This document shows, in pieces, positions 43,801-53,170 of a stretch of 64,000 nt of DNA. Position 1 is the first letter of the stretch. Each line of letters opens with the position of its first letter. The position numbers and the translations under genes are program-made. The notes under the pieces are model-generated. The model did no database searches. It saw only the letters and a list, made by a program, of their open reading frames with translations, and was not told the DNA's origin. The stretch covers positions 186,001-250,000 of the forward strand of contig NZ_JASZYU010000001.1 of the NCBI RefSeq assembly GCF_030316825.1, written 5' to 3'. This stretch comes from Variovorax fucosicus (GTDB lineage Bacteria; Pseudomonadota; Gammaproteobacteria; Burkholderiales; Burkholderiaceae_C).

Positions 43801-45468
43801 ATGTCCTTTCTTGCCGATATCCCTACGCCAGCCACCACGGCTTCCCGCGCGTTCGCGCCTGTCATCTCCGCCACCACATTGCATCTTTGGCTGCAGGACG
43901 GCCGCGAACTCGCGCTGCTCGATATCCGCGAGCACGGGCAGTACGGTGAAGGCCACCCCTTCTTCGCGGTTCATGCCGCCTACAGCCGGCTCGAAACCGA
44001 GGTCGGCCGGCTGGTGCCGCGCCGCGCCACCCGCACCGTGCTGTTCGGCGACGGCGAGGGGCATTCGACCTTGGCACAGCAGGCCGCGGGGCGGCTCGCG
44101 ACGCTGGGCTACGACGACGTGTCGGTGCTCGCCGGCGGTGCGCCCGCCTGGGCCAAGGCCGGGCACACGCTGTTCAAGGGCGTGAACCTGCCCTCCAAGA
44201 CTTTCGGCGAAATCGCGGAACATGCTTTCGACGTGCCACACATCAGCGCGCAGGCGCTGGCTGCCCGCCAGCGTGCGGGCGAGCCGCTGGTGCTGCTCGA
44301 CGGCCGCACGCTGGAAGAACATCGCAAGATGACGCTGCCCGGCGCCATTCCCGTGCCCAACGGCGAGCTGGCCCTGCGCTGGCGCACCCTGGTGCAGGAT
44401 CCGGCCACGCCCATCGTCGTGCACTGCGCGGGCCGCACGCGCAGCATCGTCGGCGCGCAGATCCTGCGTGACCTCGGCGTGCCGAATCCGGTGTTCGCGC
44501 TCGAGAACGGCACGCAGGGCTGGGCCCTGGCCGGGCTCGAACTCGAACGCGGCAGCACCCGCACGCTGCCGCCCGCGCCCGATGCCGCGCAACGCCAGGC
44601 GGCGCGAGACGACGCCGCCACGGCTGCGCAACGTGCCGGCGTCCCCGTGCTCGCGGCTGCCGCGGCGCAGGCTTGGCTCGACGACAGCCGCCGCACCACG
44701 TTCGTGTTCGACATCCGTACCGCGGAAGAATTTGCGGCCGGCAGCCTGCCGGGTGCGCGCCACGCGGCGGGGGGCCAGCTGCTGCAGGCCACCGACCTGC
44801 AGATCGGCGTGCGCCACGCCCGCGTGCTGGTGCTCGATGACGATGGTGCACGCGCACCGGTGATCGCCTTGTGGCTGCGCCGCCTGGGCCTGGAGGCAGC
44901 ACTGGTCGAGGGCGGCCTGGCCAGCGGCCTGCGCGTGCCCACGCCGGTGCCCGCACGGCTCCCCCCGCCCGTTCCGGTGCTGTCGGCCGGCACGTTGACT
45001 GCGCTGCGCGACAACATCGACTCACCGGCCGCGGTGCTGGATCTCCGGCCCTCGCCCGCCTACAGGCTGCGCCATGCGCGCGGTGCCACCTGGTCGATCC
45101 GGCCGCGCGTGGTGGCCGATGCCGAGGTCGCGACCAGTGGCGATTTCCAGCGCCCCGTGCTGCTGATCGCAACCGACGACATCGTCGCCCGACTGGCTGC
45201 GCAGGACTTGCGCGAGGCCGGCTGGCAGCGGTTGTCGTGGGCGACGGCCGAGGCGGTCGAATCCGCCGGCTGGATCCAGCAAGCGACACCGGACTCGCCG
45301 ACGGATGCAGAGGCCGTCGACTACCTCTTCTTCGTGCACGACCGGCACGACGGCAACCTCGATGCGGCGCGCCGCTATCTCGATTGGGAACTGGGCCTCG
45401 TTGCGCAATGCGCACCGCAGGAGCTTGCGGCCTTTCGCTTGCCCGACAAAACACATATCGATATCTGA
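43801..45468 (+). CDS. Four-domain rhodanese protein
   Basis: 555 residues with four rhodanese-fold modules (~20-135, 140-255, 275-385, 390-500) and a C-terminal tail (NLDAARRYLDWELGLVAQC). Only the second retains the catalytic cysteine: C209 in VHCAGRTRS. The others have FGDGEG, LDDDGA and ATDDIV at that place, so they are probably structural. Rhodaneses move sulfane sulfur between carriers. The same layout forms the C-terminal two thirds of the fused protein at 53171-55387. No signal peptide. First gene of the plus-strand sulfur operon; no clear ribosome site precedes ATG 43801. Confidence 0.88.
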   Translation: MSFLADIPTPATTASRAFAPVISATTLHLWLQDGRELALLDIREHGQYGEGHPFFAVHAAYSRLETEVGRLVPRRATRTVLFGDGEGHSTLAQQAAGRLATLGYDDVSVLAGGAPAWAKAGHTLFKGVNLPSKTFGEIAEHAFDVPHISAQALAARQRAGEPLVLLDGRTLEEHRKMTLPGAIPVPNGELALRWRTLVQDPATPIVVHCAGRTRSIVGAQILRDLGVPNPVFALENGTQGWALAGLELERGSTRTLPPAPDAAQRQAARDDAATAAQRAGVPVLAAAAAQAWLDDSRRTTFVFDIRTAEEFAAGSLPGARHAAGGQLLQATDLQIGVRHARVLVLDDDGARAPVIALWLRRLGLEAALVEGGLASGLRVPTPVPARLPPPVPVLSAGTLTALRDNIDSPAAVLDLRPSPAYRLRHARGATWSIRPRVVADAEVATSGDFQRPVLLIATDDIVARLAAQDLREAGWQRLSWATAEAVESAGWIQQATPDSPTDAEAVDYLFFVHDRHDGNLDAARRYLDWELGLVAQCAPQELAAFRLPDKTHIDI

Positions 45469-45542
45469 AGGCCTTCGTTGCAGCAACGGCCGCGGCCTCG
45501 CAAGATCGCCGCTTGCCTTGCTTCGTCTCTGATATTCATTCG

Positions 45543-46385
45543 ATGATCTCCCTTTCGCGCTTTCCTGCCCTCCGTGCCACCGCCGTCCTCGGTGCTGCCC
45601 TTTTTCTCAGCGTCGGCGCAGCTCACGCCGACGCCACGCTCGACCGCATCAAGCAGCGCGGCAAGGTGGCCATCGGCGTCGTGGTGAGCGGCGGGCCCTT
45701 CGGCTCGATCGACCCCGCCACGCAGCAGTTGGTCGGCTGGAACCCCGACCTGGCACGCGATCTCGCCAAACAGCTCGGCGCCGAGCTCGAACTGGTGCAG
45801 GTGCAGCCTTCGACTCGCGTGCAGTTCCTGCAATCGGGCAAGGTCGATCTGCTGATCGCCTCGATGGAATACAACGCGGACCGCGGCGAGATCCTGGGTC
45901 ACGCGCCCACCCCGTTCTATCGAGTGGGCGGAACCGCCGCGGTGCTGAAGACCAGCGGCATCGCCAAGTGGGAAGACCTGCGCGGCAAGATCGTCTGCGC
46001 CTCGCAGGGCAGCAGCTACGTGAAGCCGTTGCAGGAGCAGTACGGTGCACAGGTACGCGGCTTCAAGACTTCTGCGGAGTCCTTGCTCGCGCTGCGTGGC
46101 GGCAATTGCGCAGCGGCGGTGCACGACGCCACGCTGATCCAGCCGCTCCTGCGCAGCAGCGCCGAGTGGGCCGCCTATGCAGCGCCGATCCGCGACGAGA
46201 TCCTGCCCGCGCCCTCGGTGGTGTGGACTCGCAAGGGCGAGGCCGACACCATCGCCGCCGTCGACAAGGTGGTGAAGCAGTGGCACCGCAGCGGCTGGCT
46301 GATCGAGACCGAGAAGCGCAACGGCATCGAGCCGCCGCAGCCGCTGCTGCCCGAACTGCAGGCCAGGCTGCGGGCCGCGCCCTGA
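45543..46385 (+). CDS. Polar amino-acid ABC transporter, periplasmic binding protein (copy 1)
   Basis: 280 residues. Signal peptide ALRATAVLGAALFLSVGAAHA, then a SBP_bac_3 fold (ATLDRIKQRGKVAIGVVVSGGPFGSIDPATQQLVGWNPDLARDLAKQLG). Its sequence parallels the binding protein at 46770-47594 throughout, so they arose by duplication. Ligand unknown; sulfur amino acid is inferred from neighbours. Follows the rhodanese gene by 74 bases and is separated from its copy by a 384-base gap containing the REPIN-like element. Confidence 0.88.
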   Translation: MISLSRFPALRATAVLGAALFLSVGAAHADATLDRIKQRGKVAIGVVVSGGPFGSIDPATQQLVGWNPDLARDLAKQLGAELELVQVQPSTRVQFLQSGKVDLLIASMEYNADRGEILGHAPTPFYRVGGTAAVLKTSGIAKWEDLRGKIVCASQGSSYVKPLQEQYGAQVRGFKTSAESLLALRGGNCAAAVHDATLIQPLLRSSAEWAAYAAPIRDEILPAPSVVWTRKGEADTIAAVDKVVKQWHRSGWLIETEKRNGIEPPQPLLPELQARLRAAP

Positions 46386-46424
46386 GAGCTTGTCTGCGTG
46401 TGCGGTGTGCGTGGTGCGCGTCGA

Positions 46425-46677
46425 TTCGGGGGGCGTGCACAGGCCACCGGGTACTCCCCTCCGCGAATGTCCCCCTCCTTCGGCTCCTCCTTTATTTCGC
46501 TGCGGGGAGCACCCGATGCCCTGTGCACGAGAGGCGCGGCTGTAGTGCTGGCCGATGAACGACCGCTCTGATTGATCACGTCGATGGGGTGCCTTGCGCA
46601 GCGAAATAAAGGAGGAGGCCGAAGGCCGGGGGACATTCGCGGAGCAAGGTACCCCGTCGGCGTGAGCACGCCCCGAA
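46425..46677. repeat. REPIN-like nested palindrome, copy 1
   Basis: 253 bases between two binding-protein genes, no coding capacity. Outer inverted repeat TTCGGGGGGCGTGC (46425) and GCACGCCCCGAA (ends 46677). Left hairpin 46435-46528 starts GTGCACAGG and ends CCTGTGCAC; right hairpin about 46577-46665 holds GGGGTGCCTTGC and GCAAGGTACCCC. The two arms are inverted copies of one another over TCCGCGAATGTCCCCC and CTCCTCCTTTATTTCGC, so the region can fold as two hairpins or one large one. Second copy at 61022-61277. The remainder of the gap (46386-46424 and 46678-46769) shows nothing notable. Confidence 0.88.
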
Positions 46678-46769
46678 CAGAACACCTCAACCCCTCCACA
46701 CGCAGATCACATGCAGGCTCCGAGCAACCACCGACAGCACCGCCGAACTTCCTTTCCTGATTCAACGCC

Positions 46770-47594
46770 ATGACGCCACGCTTCTTCGTTCCCTTGCTGT
46801 CCGCCTTTCTCCTGGCGGCAGGCGCCGGCACGGCCCATGCCGATGCCACGCTCGACAAGATCAGGCAGCGCGGCAAGGTCGTGGTCGGCGTGATCCTTTC
46901 CGGCCCACCTTTCGGCACCCTCGACCCCGCCACGCAGAAGCCCATCGGCTACAACGTCGAGCTGGCCGAAGGCGTGGCCAAGGGCCTCGGGGTCGGGCTC
47001 GAAACCGTGCAGGTGCAGCCGTCCAACCGCGTCCAGTTCCTGCAGCAGGGCAAGGTCGACCTCCTGATCGCCAACATGCAGTGGACGCAGGAGCGCAGCG
47101 AGATCCTGTCGTTCGTGCCCACGCCCTTCGAGGAAGTCGGCGGCGCCGCCATCGCACCCAAAGGCAGTGGCATCGCGAAGTGGGAAGACCTGAAGGGCAA
47201 ACCGGTCTGCGTCTCGCAGGGCAGCAACTTCACCAAACCGCTGGCCGAACAGTACGGCGCGCAGATCAAGGCCTTCCGCGGCCAGCCCGAATCGCTGCTG
47301 GCGCTCAAGGGCGGCAACTGCGTCGCGGCCGTGCATGTGAGCCCGACGCTGCGCGAGCTCGTGGCCGACAACGCCGACTGGAAGAACCACGAGATCGTCT
47401 CGCCGACCGACCTGATTCCATCGCCTTCGGTCATCTGGATACGCAAGGGCGAGACCGACGTCCAGTCGGCGCTCGACCGCATCGTGCAGAACTGGCACCG
47501 CACAGGCTGGCTGATCGAGGTCGAAAAAAAGAACGGCATGACGCCCACGCCCTTGCTGCACCAGCTCAAGGACAAGTTCAGCAAGACGCCCTGA
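46770..47594 (+). CDS. Polar amino-acid ABC transporter, periplasmic binding protein (copy 2)
   Basis: 274 residues. Signal peptide FFVPLLSAFLLAAGAGTAHA and a SBP_bac_3 fold (ATLDKIRQRGKVVVGVILSGPPFGTLDPATQKPIGYNVELAEGVAKGLG). Paralogue of the 45543-46385 gene; they diverge most in the second lobe, which suggests related but distinct ligands served by one set of permeases. Starts 12 bases before... the aminotransferase follows its stop by 11 bases, so it belongs to the same transcript. Confidence 0.9.
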   Translation: MTPRFFVPLLSAFLLAAGAGTAHADATLDKIRQRGKVVVGVILSGPPFGTLDPATQKPIGYNVELAEGVAKGLGVGLETVQVQPSNRVQFLQQGKVDLLIANMQWTQERSEILSFVPTPFEEVGGAAIAPKGSGIAKWEDLKGKPVCVSQGSNFTKPLAEQYGAQIKAFRGQPESLLALKGGNCVAAVHVSPTLRELVADNADWKNHEIVSPTDLIPSPSVIWIRKGETDVQSALDRIVQNWHRTGWLIEVEKKNGMTPTPLLHQLKDKFSKTP

Positions 47595-47605
47595 ACAATC
47601 CTGCG

Positions 47606-48880
47606 ATGCCGACACCGCCTTCCGCCGCCTTCGCCCTTTCACGGCGCGCCCAGCGCGTCAAGCTCTCGGCCAATGCCGCGGCCAGCGGGCGTGCGGCGGC
47701 GCTCGCGGCCCAGGGGCGCGACGTGCTCACGCTGACTTCCGGCGAGCCCGACTTCGACACGCCCGAGCCGATCAAGCAGGCGGCCGTGGCGGCACTGGCG
47801 CGCGGTGAAACCAAGTACACGGCCACGCCTGGCACGCTGCGGCTGCGCCAGGCCATCAGCGCCAAGTACCGCCGCGAGAACGCCCTCGACTACACCGTCT
47901 CGCAGATCGTGGTTGCCAACGGTGCGAAGCAGGTGATCTTCGAGGCGTTGGCGGCCACGGTCGATGCGGGCGACGAGGTCATCGTGCCCGCGCCCTACTG
48001 GCCCTCCTTCCCCGACATCGTGCGGGTGAACGACGGCACGCCGGTCATCGTGGCGAGCGACGAGGCCAGCGGCTTCAAGCTCACGCCACAGGCTCTCGAA
48101 GCGGTCATCACGCCGCGCACGCGCTGGCTCATTCTCAATTCGCCCAGCAACCCGACCGGCGCTGTGTACACGGCCGACGAGCTCGCCGCGCTGGCCGAGG
48201 TGCTGCGCCGCCATCCGCGCGTTCAGGTGCTGTGGGACGAGATCTACGAGCACATCTGGTTCGGCGCCGCGCCGCCCGCGCATCTGCTGCACGTGGCACC
48301 CGACCTGCGGGAGCGCACGCTGCTGGTCAACGGCGCATCGAAGACCTACGCCATGACCGGCTGGCGCATCGGCTGGGGCGCAGGGCCCGAGGCGCTGGTG
48401 CGCGCGATGGTGGTGATCCAGTCGCAGGTGTCCTCCGGCCCCAATGCGATCGGCCAGGCCGCGACCGAGGCGGCGCTGCAGTCGCCGGACCAGCGCTTCG
48501 TGAGCGAGGCACGCACAGCCTACGCCCGGCGCGCAGCGTTCGTGAGCACGGCGCTGAACGCAGTGCCCGGCATTTCGGTGCTGGCACCGGAAGGCGCCTT
48601 CTTCGTCTACGTGAACTGCGGCGCGCTGATCGGCCGCGTGCGGCCCGACGGCCGGCCGATCGCAAGCGACACCGAGGTGGTCGACTGGCTGCTCGAAGCC
48701 GAGGGTGTGGCGGCCGTGGACGGCCCGTCGTACGGACTCTCGCCCTACTTCCGCCTGTCGATCGCCGCCAGCGACGCGGTGTTGGCCGATGCGGTCGGTC
48801 GCATCGCACGCGCGGTTGATGCGCTGCGCCCCGGCGACAGCGTGGCGCTCGCGCCCACCGCACTGGAGGCCGCCGGATGA
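47606..48880 (+). CDS. PLP-dependent aminotransferase, class I
   Basis: 424 residues, fold type I. Marks of the aspartate/tyrosine aminotransferase group: LTSGEPDFDTPEPIKQAA, NSPSNPTGAVY, and the PLP lysine in NGASKTYAMTGWRIGWG, with the carboxylate-binding arginine in FRLSIAAS. Deaminates an imported amino acid; given the neighbours perhaps a sulfur amino acid such as cysteine, cystathionine or methionine (inferred). Stop overlaps the permease start by ATGA. Confidence 0.9.
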   Translation: MPTPPSAAFALSRRAQRVKLSANAAASGRAAALAAQGRDVLTLTSGEPDFDTPEPIKQAAVAALARGETKYTATPGTLRLRQAISAKYRRENALDYTVSQIVVANGAKQVIFEALAATVDAGDEVIVPAPYWPSFPDIVRVNDGTPVIVASDEASGFKLTPQALEAVITPRTRWLILNSPSNPTGAVYTADELAALAEVLRRHPRVQVLWDEIYEHIWFGAAPPAHLLHVAPDLRERTLLVNGASKTYAMTGWRIGWGAGPEALVRAMVVIQSQVSSGPNAIGQAATEAALQSPDQRFVSEARTAYARRAAFVSTALNAVPGISVLAPEGAFFVYVNCGALIGRVRPDGRPIASDTEVVDWLLEAEGVAAVDGPSYGLSPYFRLSIAASDAVLADAVGRIARAVDALRPGDSVALAPTALEAAG

Positions 48881-49620
48881 GCGAAGCGCTGCTCGCGCAG
48901 GCCGTAGCCATCCTCAAGACGGTGGGCCTGAACTACGCCTTCGTGCTCGACGTGGGCGAGCGCAGTGCCTTCCTGCGCGGCCTGGGCGTCACGCTGCAGC
49001 TGTGCCTGCTGACCATTCCCTGCAGCCTCGCGGCCGGCGTGCTGATCGCGGCGGCGCTGACCTCGGGCCGTGCCTGGCTGGTGCAGCCGGCGCGCGCCTT
49101 CGTCGAGGTCACGCGCAACACGCCCACGCTGGTGCAGCTGTACTGCGCGTTCCTCGTGCTCAACATGCTGATCACGCAGCACGTGAAGCTGCCCGGCGGC
49201 AATCCGCTCACGCCCTTCGTGTGGGTGGTGATCGTGGTGTCGCTGCACAAGGGCGTGTTCCATGCCGAGGCGCTGCGCGCGGGCATCGAGGCCGTGCCGC
49301 GCGTCACGCTGGAGGCCGCGCGCTCGCTGGGCTTCTCGCAGCGCCAGCTGCTGTCGCGCGTGGAGCTGCCGCTGGCCCTGCGCTTCGCGCTGCCTTCGCT
49401 GGTCAACAACCTGGTCGACCTGGTCAAGATGACCGCCGTGGCCTCGGCCATCGCGGTGGGCGACGTGACCTACGAATCCATCATGATCTGGACGCAGCGC
49501 GACAACGTGCTCGAACTGCTGTTGCTGATCCTGATCTTCTTCGGCCTGCTGACCTGGCTCGTGAGCCTGGCGGGCCGCTGGCTCGAGGAACGACTGAGGA
49601 TGCCCGGCTATGGCCAGTGA
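48877..49620 (+). CDS. Amino-acid ABC transporter permease (HisM/HisQ type), first
   Basis: 247 residues with about five membrane helices. The cytoplasmic EAA loop reads EALRAGIEAVPRVTLEAARSLGFSQRQLL and contacts the ATPase. VEVTRNTPTLVQLYCAF is typical of the polar amino-acid group. Overlaps the aminotransferase (ATGA) and the second permease gene (11 bases). Confidence 0.92.
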   Translation: MSEALLAQAVAILKTVGLNYAFVLDVGERSAFLRGLGVTLQLCLLTIPCSLAAGVLIAAALTSGRAWLVQPARAFVEVTRNTPTLVQLYCAFLVLNMLITQHVKLPGGNPLTPFVWVVIVVSLHKGVFHAEALRAGIEAVPRVTLEAARSLGFSQRQLLSRVELPLALRFALPSLVNNLVDLVKMTAVASAIAVGDVTYESIMIWTQRDNVLELLLLILIFFGLLTWLVSLAGRWLEERLRMPGYGQ

Positions 49621-50437
49621 GATCGCACTTCCCCAGGGCAGCGCCTCCGGCCTTGCCCTCGCCCCTGACGCCGGCGCGCCCGCATGGCGTCGGCCCTGGG
49701 CGCTTGCCGGATGGGCGGCCTTGGCGCTCGTGGCTTTCTGGGTCGGCACGGGCAGCACGCCCACCGCCTTCGTCCATCTCTGGAAATGGCTGCCCACCTT
49801 GCTGCGTGGCCTGCTGGCCAACGTCGAGATCAGCGTGCTCGCGATGGCGCTGGGCACGCTGGCCGGGCTGGTGGTCGGCGCGCTGTCTCTTTCGCCGCTG
49901 CGGGTGCTGCGCGTCGCCACGCGCTGGTACGTGCAGGTCTTCCGCAATGCGCCGGTGCTGGTGCTGATCTATTTCACGACCTACGTTTTTCCGTTCGAGC
50001 TGCACCTGGTGTCGTGGACATTTCCCTTCCCCGACTGGATCAAGGTCGTGCTGGGCCTGGCGCTGCCGGCCAGCGCGAACGTGGCGGAAATCTTCCGTGG
50101 CGCGATCCAGTCGATCCCGAGCGCGCAATGGGAGGCCGCGCAGTCGCTGGCCTTCAGGCGCGGCGAGATCTTCCGCCTCATCGTGCTGCCGCAGTGCCTG
50201 CGCCGCATGTTGCCGCCGTGGATGAATCTCTACGCCAGCATCACCATGAGCACGGCGCTGGCCTCGCTGGTGGGCGTGCACGACGTGGTCGACACGGCGC
50301 AGATCGCCAGCAACACGGTGGCGCGCACCGACTTCACCATACTTGTCTACTTCACGCTGCTGGGCCTTTTCTTCGCCTACTGCTATCCGATCGCGCGCGC
50401 CACCCGCGCGCTGGAGCGTCGCCATGACCGCCACTGA
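49610..50437 (+). CDS. Amino-acid ABC transporter permease (HisM/HisQ type), second
   Basis: 275 residues with an N-terminal cytoplasmic stretch of about 30 residues and five or six membrane helices. QVFRNAPVLVLIYFTTYVFPF and the EAA loop AEIFRGAIQSIPSAQWEAAQSLAFRRGEIF define the family. Pairs with the preceding permease. Overlaps the ATPase gene by 14 bases. Confidence 0.92.
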   Translation: MASEIALPQGSASGLALAPDAGAPAWRRPWALAGWAALALVAFWVGTGSTPTAFVHLWKWLPTLLRGLLANVEISVLAMALGTLAGLVVGALSLSPLRVLRVATRWYVQVFRNAPVLVLIYFTTYVFPFELHLVSWTFPFPDWIKVVLGLALPASANVAEIFRGAIQSIPSAQWEAAQSLAFRRGEIFRLIVLPQCLRRMLPPWMNLYASITMSTALASLVGVHDVVDTAQIASNTVARTDFTILVYFTLLGLFFAYCYPIARATRALERRHDRH

Positions 50438-51296
50438 TACTTCCATCTCCGCCACGGCCCCGACGACCGCCACGCAGGAGGTGCCTCTGGTCGCGCTGCG
50501 CGACGTGCATCTGCGCTTCGGCGCCAACGAGGTTCTCAAGGGCATCGACCTCGAAGTGCGGCGCGGCGAGGCCGTGTCCATCATCGGCCCCTCGGGCTCG
50601 GGCAAGTCGACCATCCTGCGCTGCATCACCGGCCTGCTGCGGCCGCAGCACGGCGCGATCCGCGTGGGCGCCACCCAGGTGGACACGCTGCGCTCGGAGG
50701 CCGAGCTGATCGCGCTGCGCAAGCGCGTGGGCTTCGTGTTCCAGCAGTACAACCTGTTCCCGCACCTCACCGTGCTGGAGAACCTGGTGATCGCGCCCAC
50801 GCGGGTGGCCGGTCGCGACCGCGCCGCAGCCGAGCGCGAGGCGCGCGCGCTGCTCGACAAGGTGCGGCTTTTGCACAAGGAAGCGGCCTATCCCGGCGAG
50901 CTTTCGGGCGGGCAGCAGCAGCGCGTCGCGATCGCGCGGGCGCTGGCGATGCAGCCCGAGCTGATCCTGTTCGACGAGGTGACCTCCGCCCTCGACCCCG
51001 AGACCGTGGGCGAGGTGCTGACCGTGATCCGCGACCTGGTGCAGGAGGGCCTGACCTGCGTGCTGGTGACGCACGAGATGCGCTTTGCCGAAGAGATCAG
51101 CGACCAGGTGTATTTCACCGAGGCCGGCGTCATCGTCGAGCACGGCCCGGCGCCGCACATCTTCGGCCGACCTGAAAGCGAGCGCACCCGCGCCTTTCTG
51201 CATCGCGCGCTGGGCGAAGGCCCGCGCACGCTCCCTGCCCGACCCGCCCCCGTTCCCGAAGCGCTGCACTTCGGGCGGTTGCGCTTCGCACTCTGA
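50424..51296 (+). CDS. Amino-acid ABC transporter ATP-binding protein
   Basis: 290 residues. Walker A GPSGSGKST near 53-61, Q-loop FQQYNLFPHLTV, signature LSGGQQQRVAIARALA, Walker B LILFDEVTSALDPE and switch histidine in VTHEMRFA. Polar amino-acid type (GlnQ/HisP). The C-terminus has about 35 extra residues rich in proline and arginine beyond the usual end. Start ATG 50424 lies inside the end of the permease gene. Confidence 0.94.
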   Translation: MTATDTSISATAPTTATQEVPLVALRDVHLRFGANEVLKGIDLEVRRGEAVSIIGPSGSGKSTILRCITGLLRPQHGAIRVGATQVDTLRSEAELIALRKRVGFVFQQYNLFPHLTVLENLVIAPTRVAGRDRAAAEREARALLDKVRLLHKEAAYPGELSGGQQQRVAIARALAMQPELILFDEVTSALDPETVGEVLTVIRDLVQEGLTCVLVTHEMRFAEEISDQVYFTEAGVIVEHGPAPHIFGRPESERTRAFLHRALGEGPRTLPARPAPVPEALHFGRLRFAL

Positions 51297-51329
51297 CCCC
51301 CCGTTCCTCACCACACCACACCCCGCGCC

Positions 51330-51968
51330 ATGACCACAACCCACAACACATCCGGCACCGCCCTGGCCGCCCAACGCCGCGTCGCCGTCGAACAGGCCCT
51401 CGCCGATATCCGCGGCATCGCGAGCGTGCAGCCCTTCGACCGTGCGGTGCTCGCGCGCATCACGGCCCGCCTCGAGCAGCTCGCGAGCCACGGCGGGCTG
51501 TTCACCCGCGCCGACTTTCCGCCGCCCGCCGCCAGCGAAGGCGTGGGCGCCGCCACGCGCTACCGACTGAACCCCGGGGACGGCGACGACGACGTGGCGC
51601 TCTACCTGAACTCCATCAACCCGGGCAAGACCTCGATTCCGCACAACCACACGACCTGGGCCACCATCGTGGCGGTCGAAGGCCAGGAAGAGAACCGCAT
51701 CTACCGCCGCACCGACGACGGCAGCGACCCCGCCGTGGCCCGGCTGGAACTCGAACGCGAAGTGACGGTGCAGCCCGGCACGTCGATCGCCTTCCTGCCC
51801 GACGACCTGCACAGCATCCACGTGGTCGGCGACCGGCCCACGCTGCACTTCCATCTGTACGGCCGCCCACTCGAAACCCTGTCGCAACGCATCGGCGTGA
51901 ACCTGGAGACCGGCGCGGTCGTGAACTACAACGCCACGCAGCTCAAGCCCAGCAAGGCAGCGGCATGA
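51330..51968 (+). CDS. Cysteine-dioxygenase-like thiol dioxygenase
   Basis: 212 residues, single cupin of the cysteine dioxygenase family. Iron ligands H105 and H107 in PGKTSIPHNHTTW and a third in DDLHSIH (H161, with H164 close by). Such enzymes add O2 to the sulfur of cysteine, 3-mercaptopropionate or mercaptosuccinate to give a sulfinate. Substrate cannot be told from sequence. Overlaps the PLP enzyme gene by ATGA. A clear relative forms the N-terminus of the fused protein at 53171-55387. Confidence 0.87.
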   Translation: MTTTHNTSGTALAAQRRVAVEQALADIRGIASVQPFDRAVLARITARLEQLASHGGLFTRADFPPPAASEGVGAATRYRLNPGDGDDDVALYLNSINPGKTSIPHNHTTWATIVAVEGQEENRIYRRTDDGSDPAVARLELEREVTVQPGTSIAFLPDDLHSIHVVGDRPTLHFHLYGRPLETLSQRIGVNLETGAVVNYNATQLKPSKAAA

Positions 51969-53164
51969 GTACCCCGACGGCGGGCCTTCGCCCCGCCACG
52001 CAACTGCTGCATGCGGGTGCACCCACATTGCGCAATGGTGCGGGCCCAGTCAACGTGCCCGTGGTGCGGACCAGCACCGTGCGTTTCGAGAACACCGCCG
52101 CCCACGCCGACCACCACCACCGCCGCGCGGCCGGCGAGCGCGTGGCCTCGTACGGCCGGCACGGGCTCGACACGCACCGCGCCCTGGAAGACGCGGTACT
52201 GGGCCTCGAAGGCGGACACCGCGCCTTCCTCACGCCTTCGGGCCTCTCGGCCATCACGCTGATCCTGCTCGCGCTGCTTTCGCCCGGCGACCATGCATTG
52301 GTGGCCGACGGCGTGTATGCACCGCTGCGCCGCGTCGACAGCACGCTGCTGCAGCGCCTGGGCATCACGGTCGAGTATTTCTCCCCCACGCACGACGACC
52401 TGGCCAGCAGGCTGCGGCCGAACACGCGCCTGCTGTACCTCGAATCGCCGAGCTCGTTGCTTTACGAAGTGCTGGATCTGCCCGCGCTGTCGGCCATTGC
52501 GCGCGACCGCGGCGTGACCGTGGCAACCGACAACACCTGGAGCGGCGGCTGGTTCTATCAGCCGCTTGCGCTGGGCGCCAACATCTCGATCCAGGCCGCC
52601 ACCAAGTACATCGCGGGCCATTCCGACCTGATGCAGGGCATCGTGGTGGTCGACAGCCCGGCACTTGCCGACAAGCTCTCGACCGCCTACGAGGCGCTGG
52701 GCCTGACCATCGGCGCCGACGACGCCTACCTCGCGCTGCGCGGCCTGCGCACGCTGCCGGTGCGCCTGGCTCAGCACCAGCGCAATGCCACCGAAGTGGC
52801 CGGGTTCCTGCAACAGCAGCCGCAGGTGGCGCGCGTGTTCTATCCGGCACTGCCCGGCGACCCGGGCCATGCGCTGTGGAAGCGCGACTTCAGCGGTGCG
52901 AGCGGCCTCGTGTCCTTCGCGTTCGGCAACGCCACGCCGGCCGCTGCCGACGCCTTCGTCGATGCGCTCAGGCTCTTCGGCATCGGCGCCTCGTGGGGCG
53001 GCTACGAAAGCCTGGCGCTGGTCGCCCAGCCCGAGCGCCTGCGCGAGCACCGGCAATGGTCTGGTGATGCGCCTGTGGTGCGGCTGCACATCGGGCTCGA
53101 AGACCCGCAAGACCTTGTCGCCGACCTGGCGCAGGCCTTCGCCGCCGCCCTGCCGGCGCGCTGA
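51965..53164 (+). CDS. Cystathionine lyase/synthase family PLP enzyme
   Basis: 399 residues of the Cys/Met-metabolism group. SYGRHGLDTHRALEDAVLGLEGG and the PLP lysine in IQAATKYIAGHSDLMQG are diagnostic, and GGWFYQPLALGANI precedes. Closest in form to bacterial cystathionine beta-lyase (MetC): cleaves C-S bonds of cystathionine or cystine to give thiol, pyruvate and ammonia. In this operon it would release a thiol for the dioxygenase and rhodanese. Last gene of the plus-strand operon; 6 bases separate its stop from that of the convergent fusion gene. Confidence 0.9.
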   Translation: MSTPTAGLRPATQLLHAGAPTLRNGAGPVNVPVVRTSTVRFENTAAHADHHHRRAAGERVASYGRHGLDTHRALEDAVLGLEGGHRAFLTPSGLSAITLILLALLSPGDHALVADGVYAPLRRVDSTLLQRLGITVEYFSPTHDDLASRLRPNTRLLYLESPSSLLYEVLDLPALSAIARDRGVTVATDNTWSGGWFYQPLALGANISIQAATKYIAGHSDLMQGIVVVDSPALADKLSTAYEALGLTIGADDAYLALRGLRTLPVRLAQHQRNATEVAGFLQQQPQVARVFYPALPGDPGHALWKRDFSGASGLVSFAFGNATPAAADAFVDALRLFGIGASWGGYESLALVAQPERLREHRQWSGDAPVVRLHIGLEDPQDLVADLAQAFAAALPAR

Positions 53165-53170
53165 CGCCTC

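Noticed and set aside
46431..46670. Short open frames within the REPIN-like element as small proteins
   Set aside because: The same peptide-like stretches appear at the second copy only because the DNA is repeated; frames are interrupted and no ribosome site precedes them.
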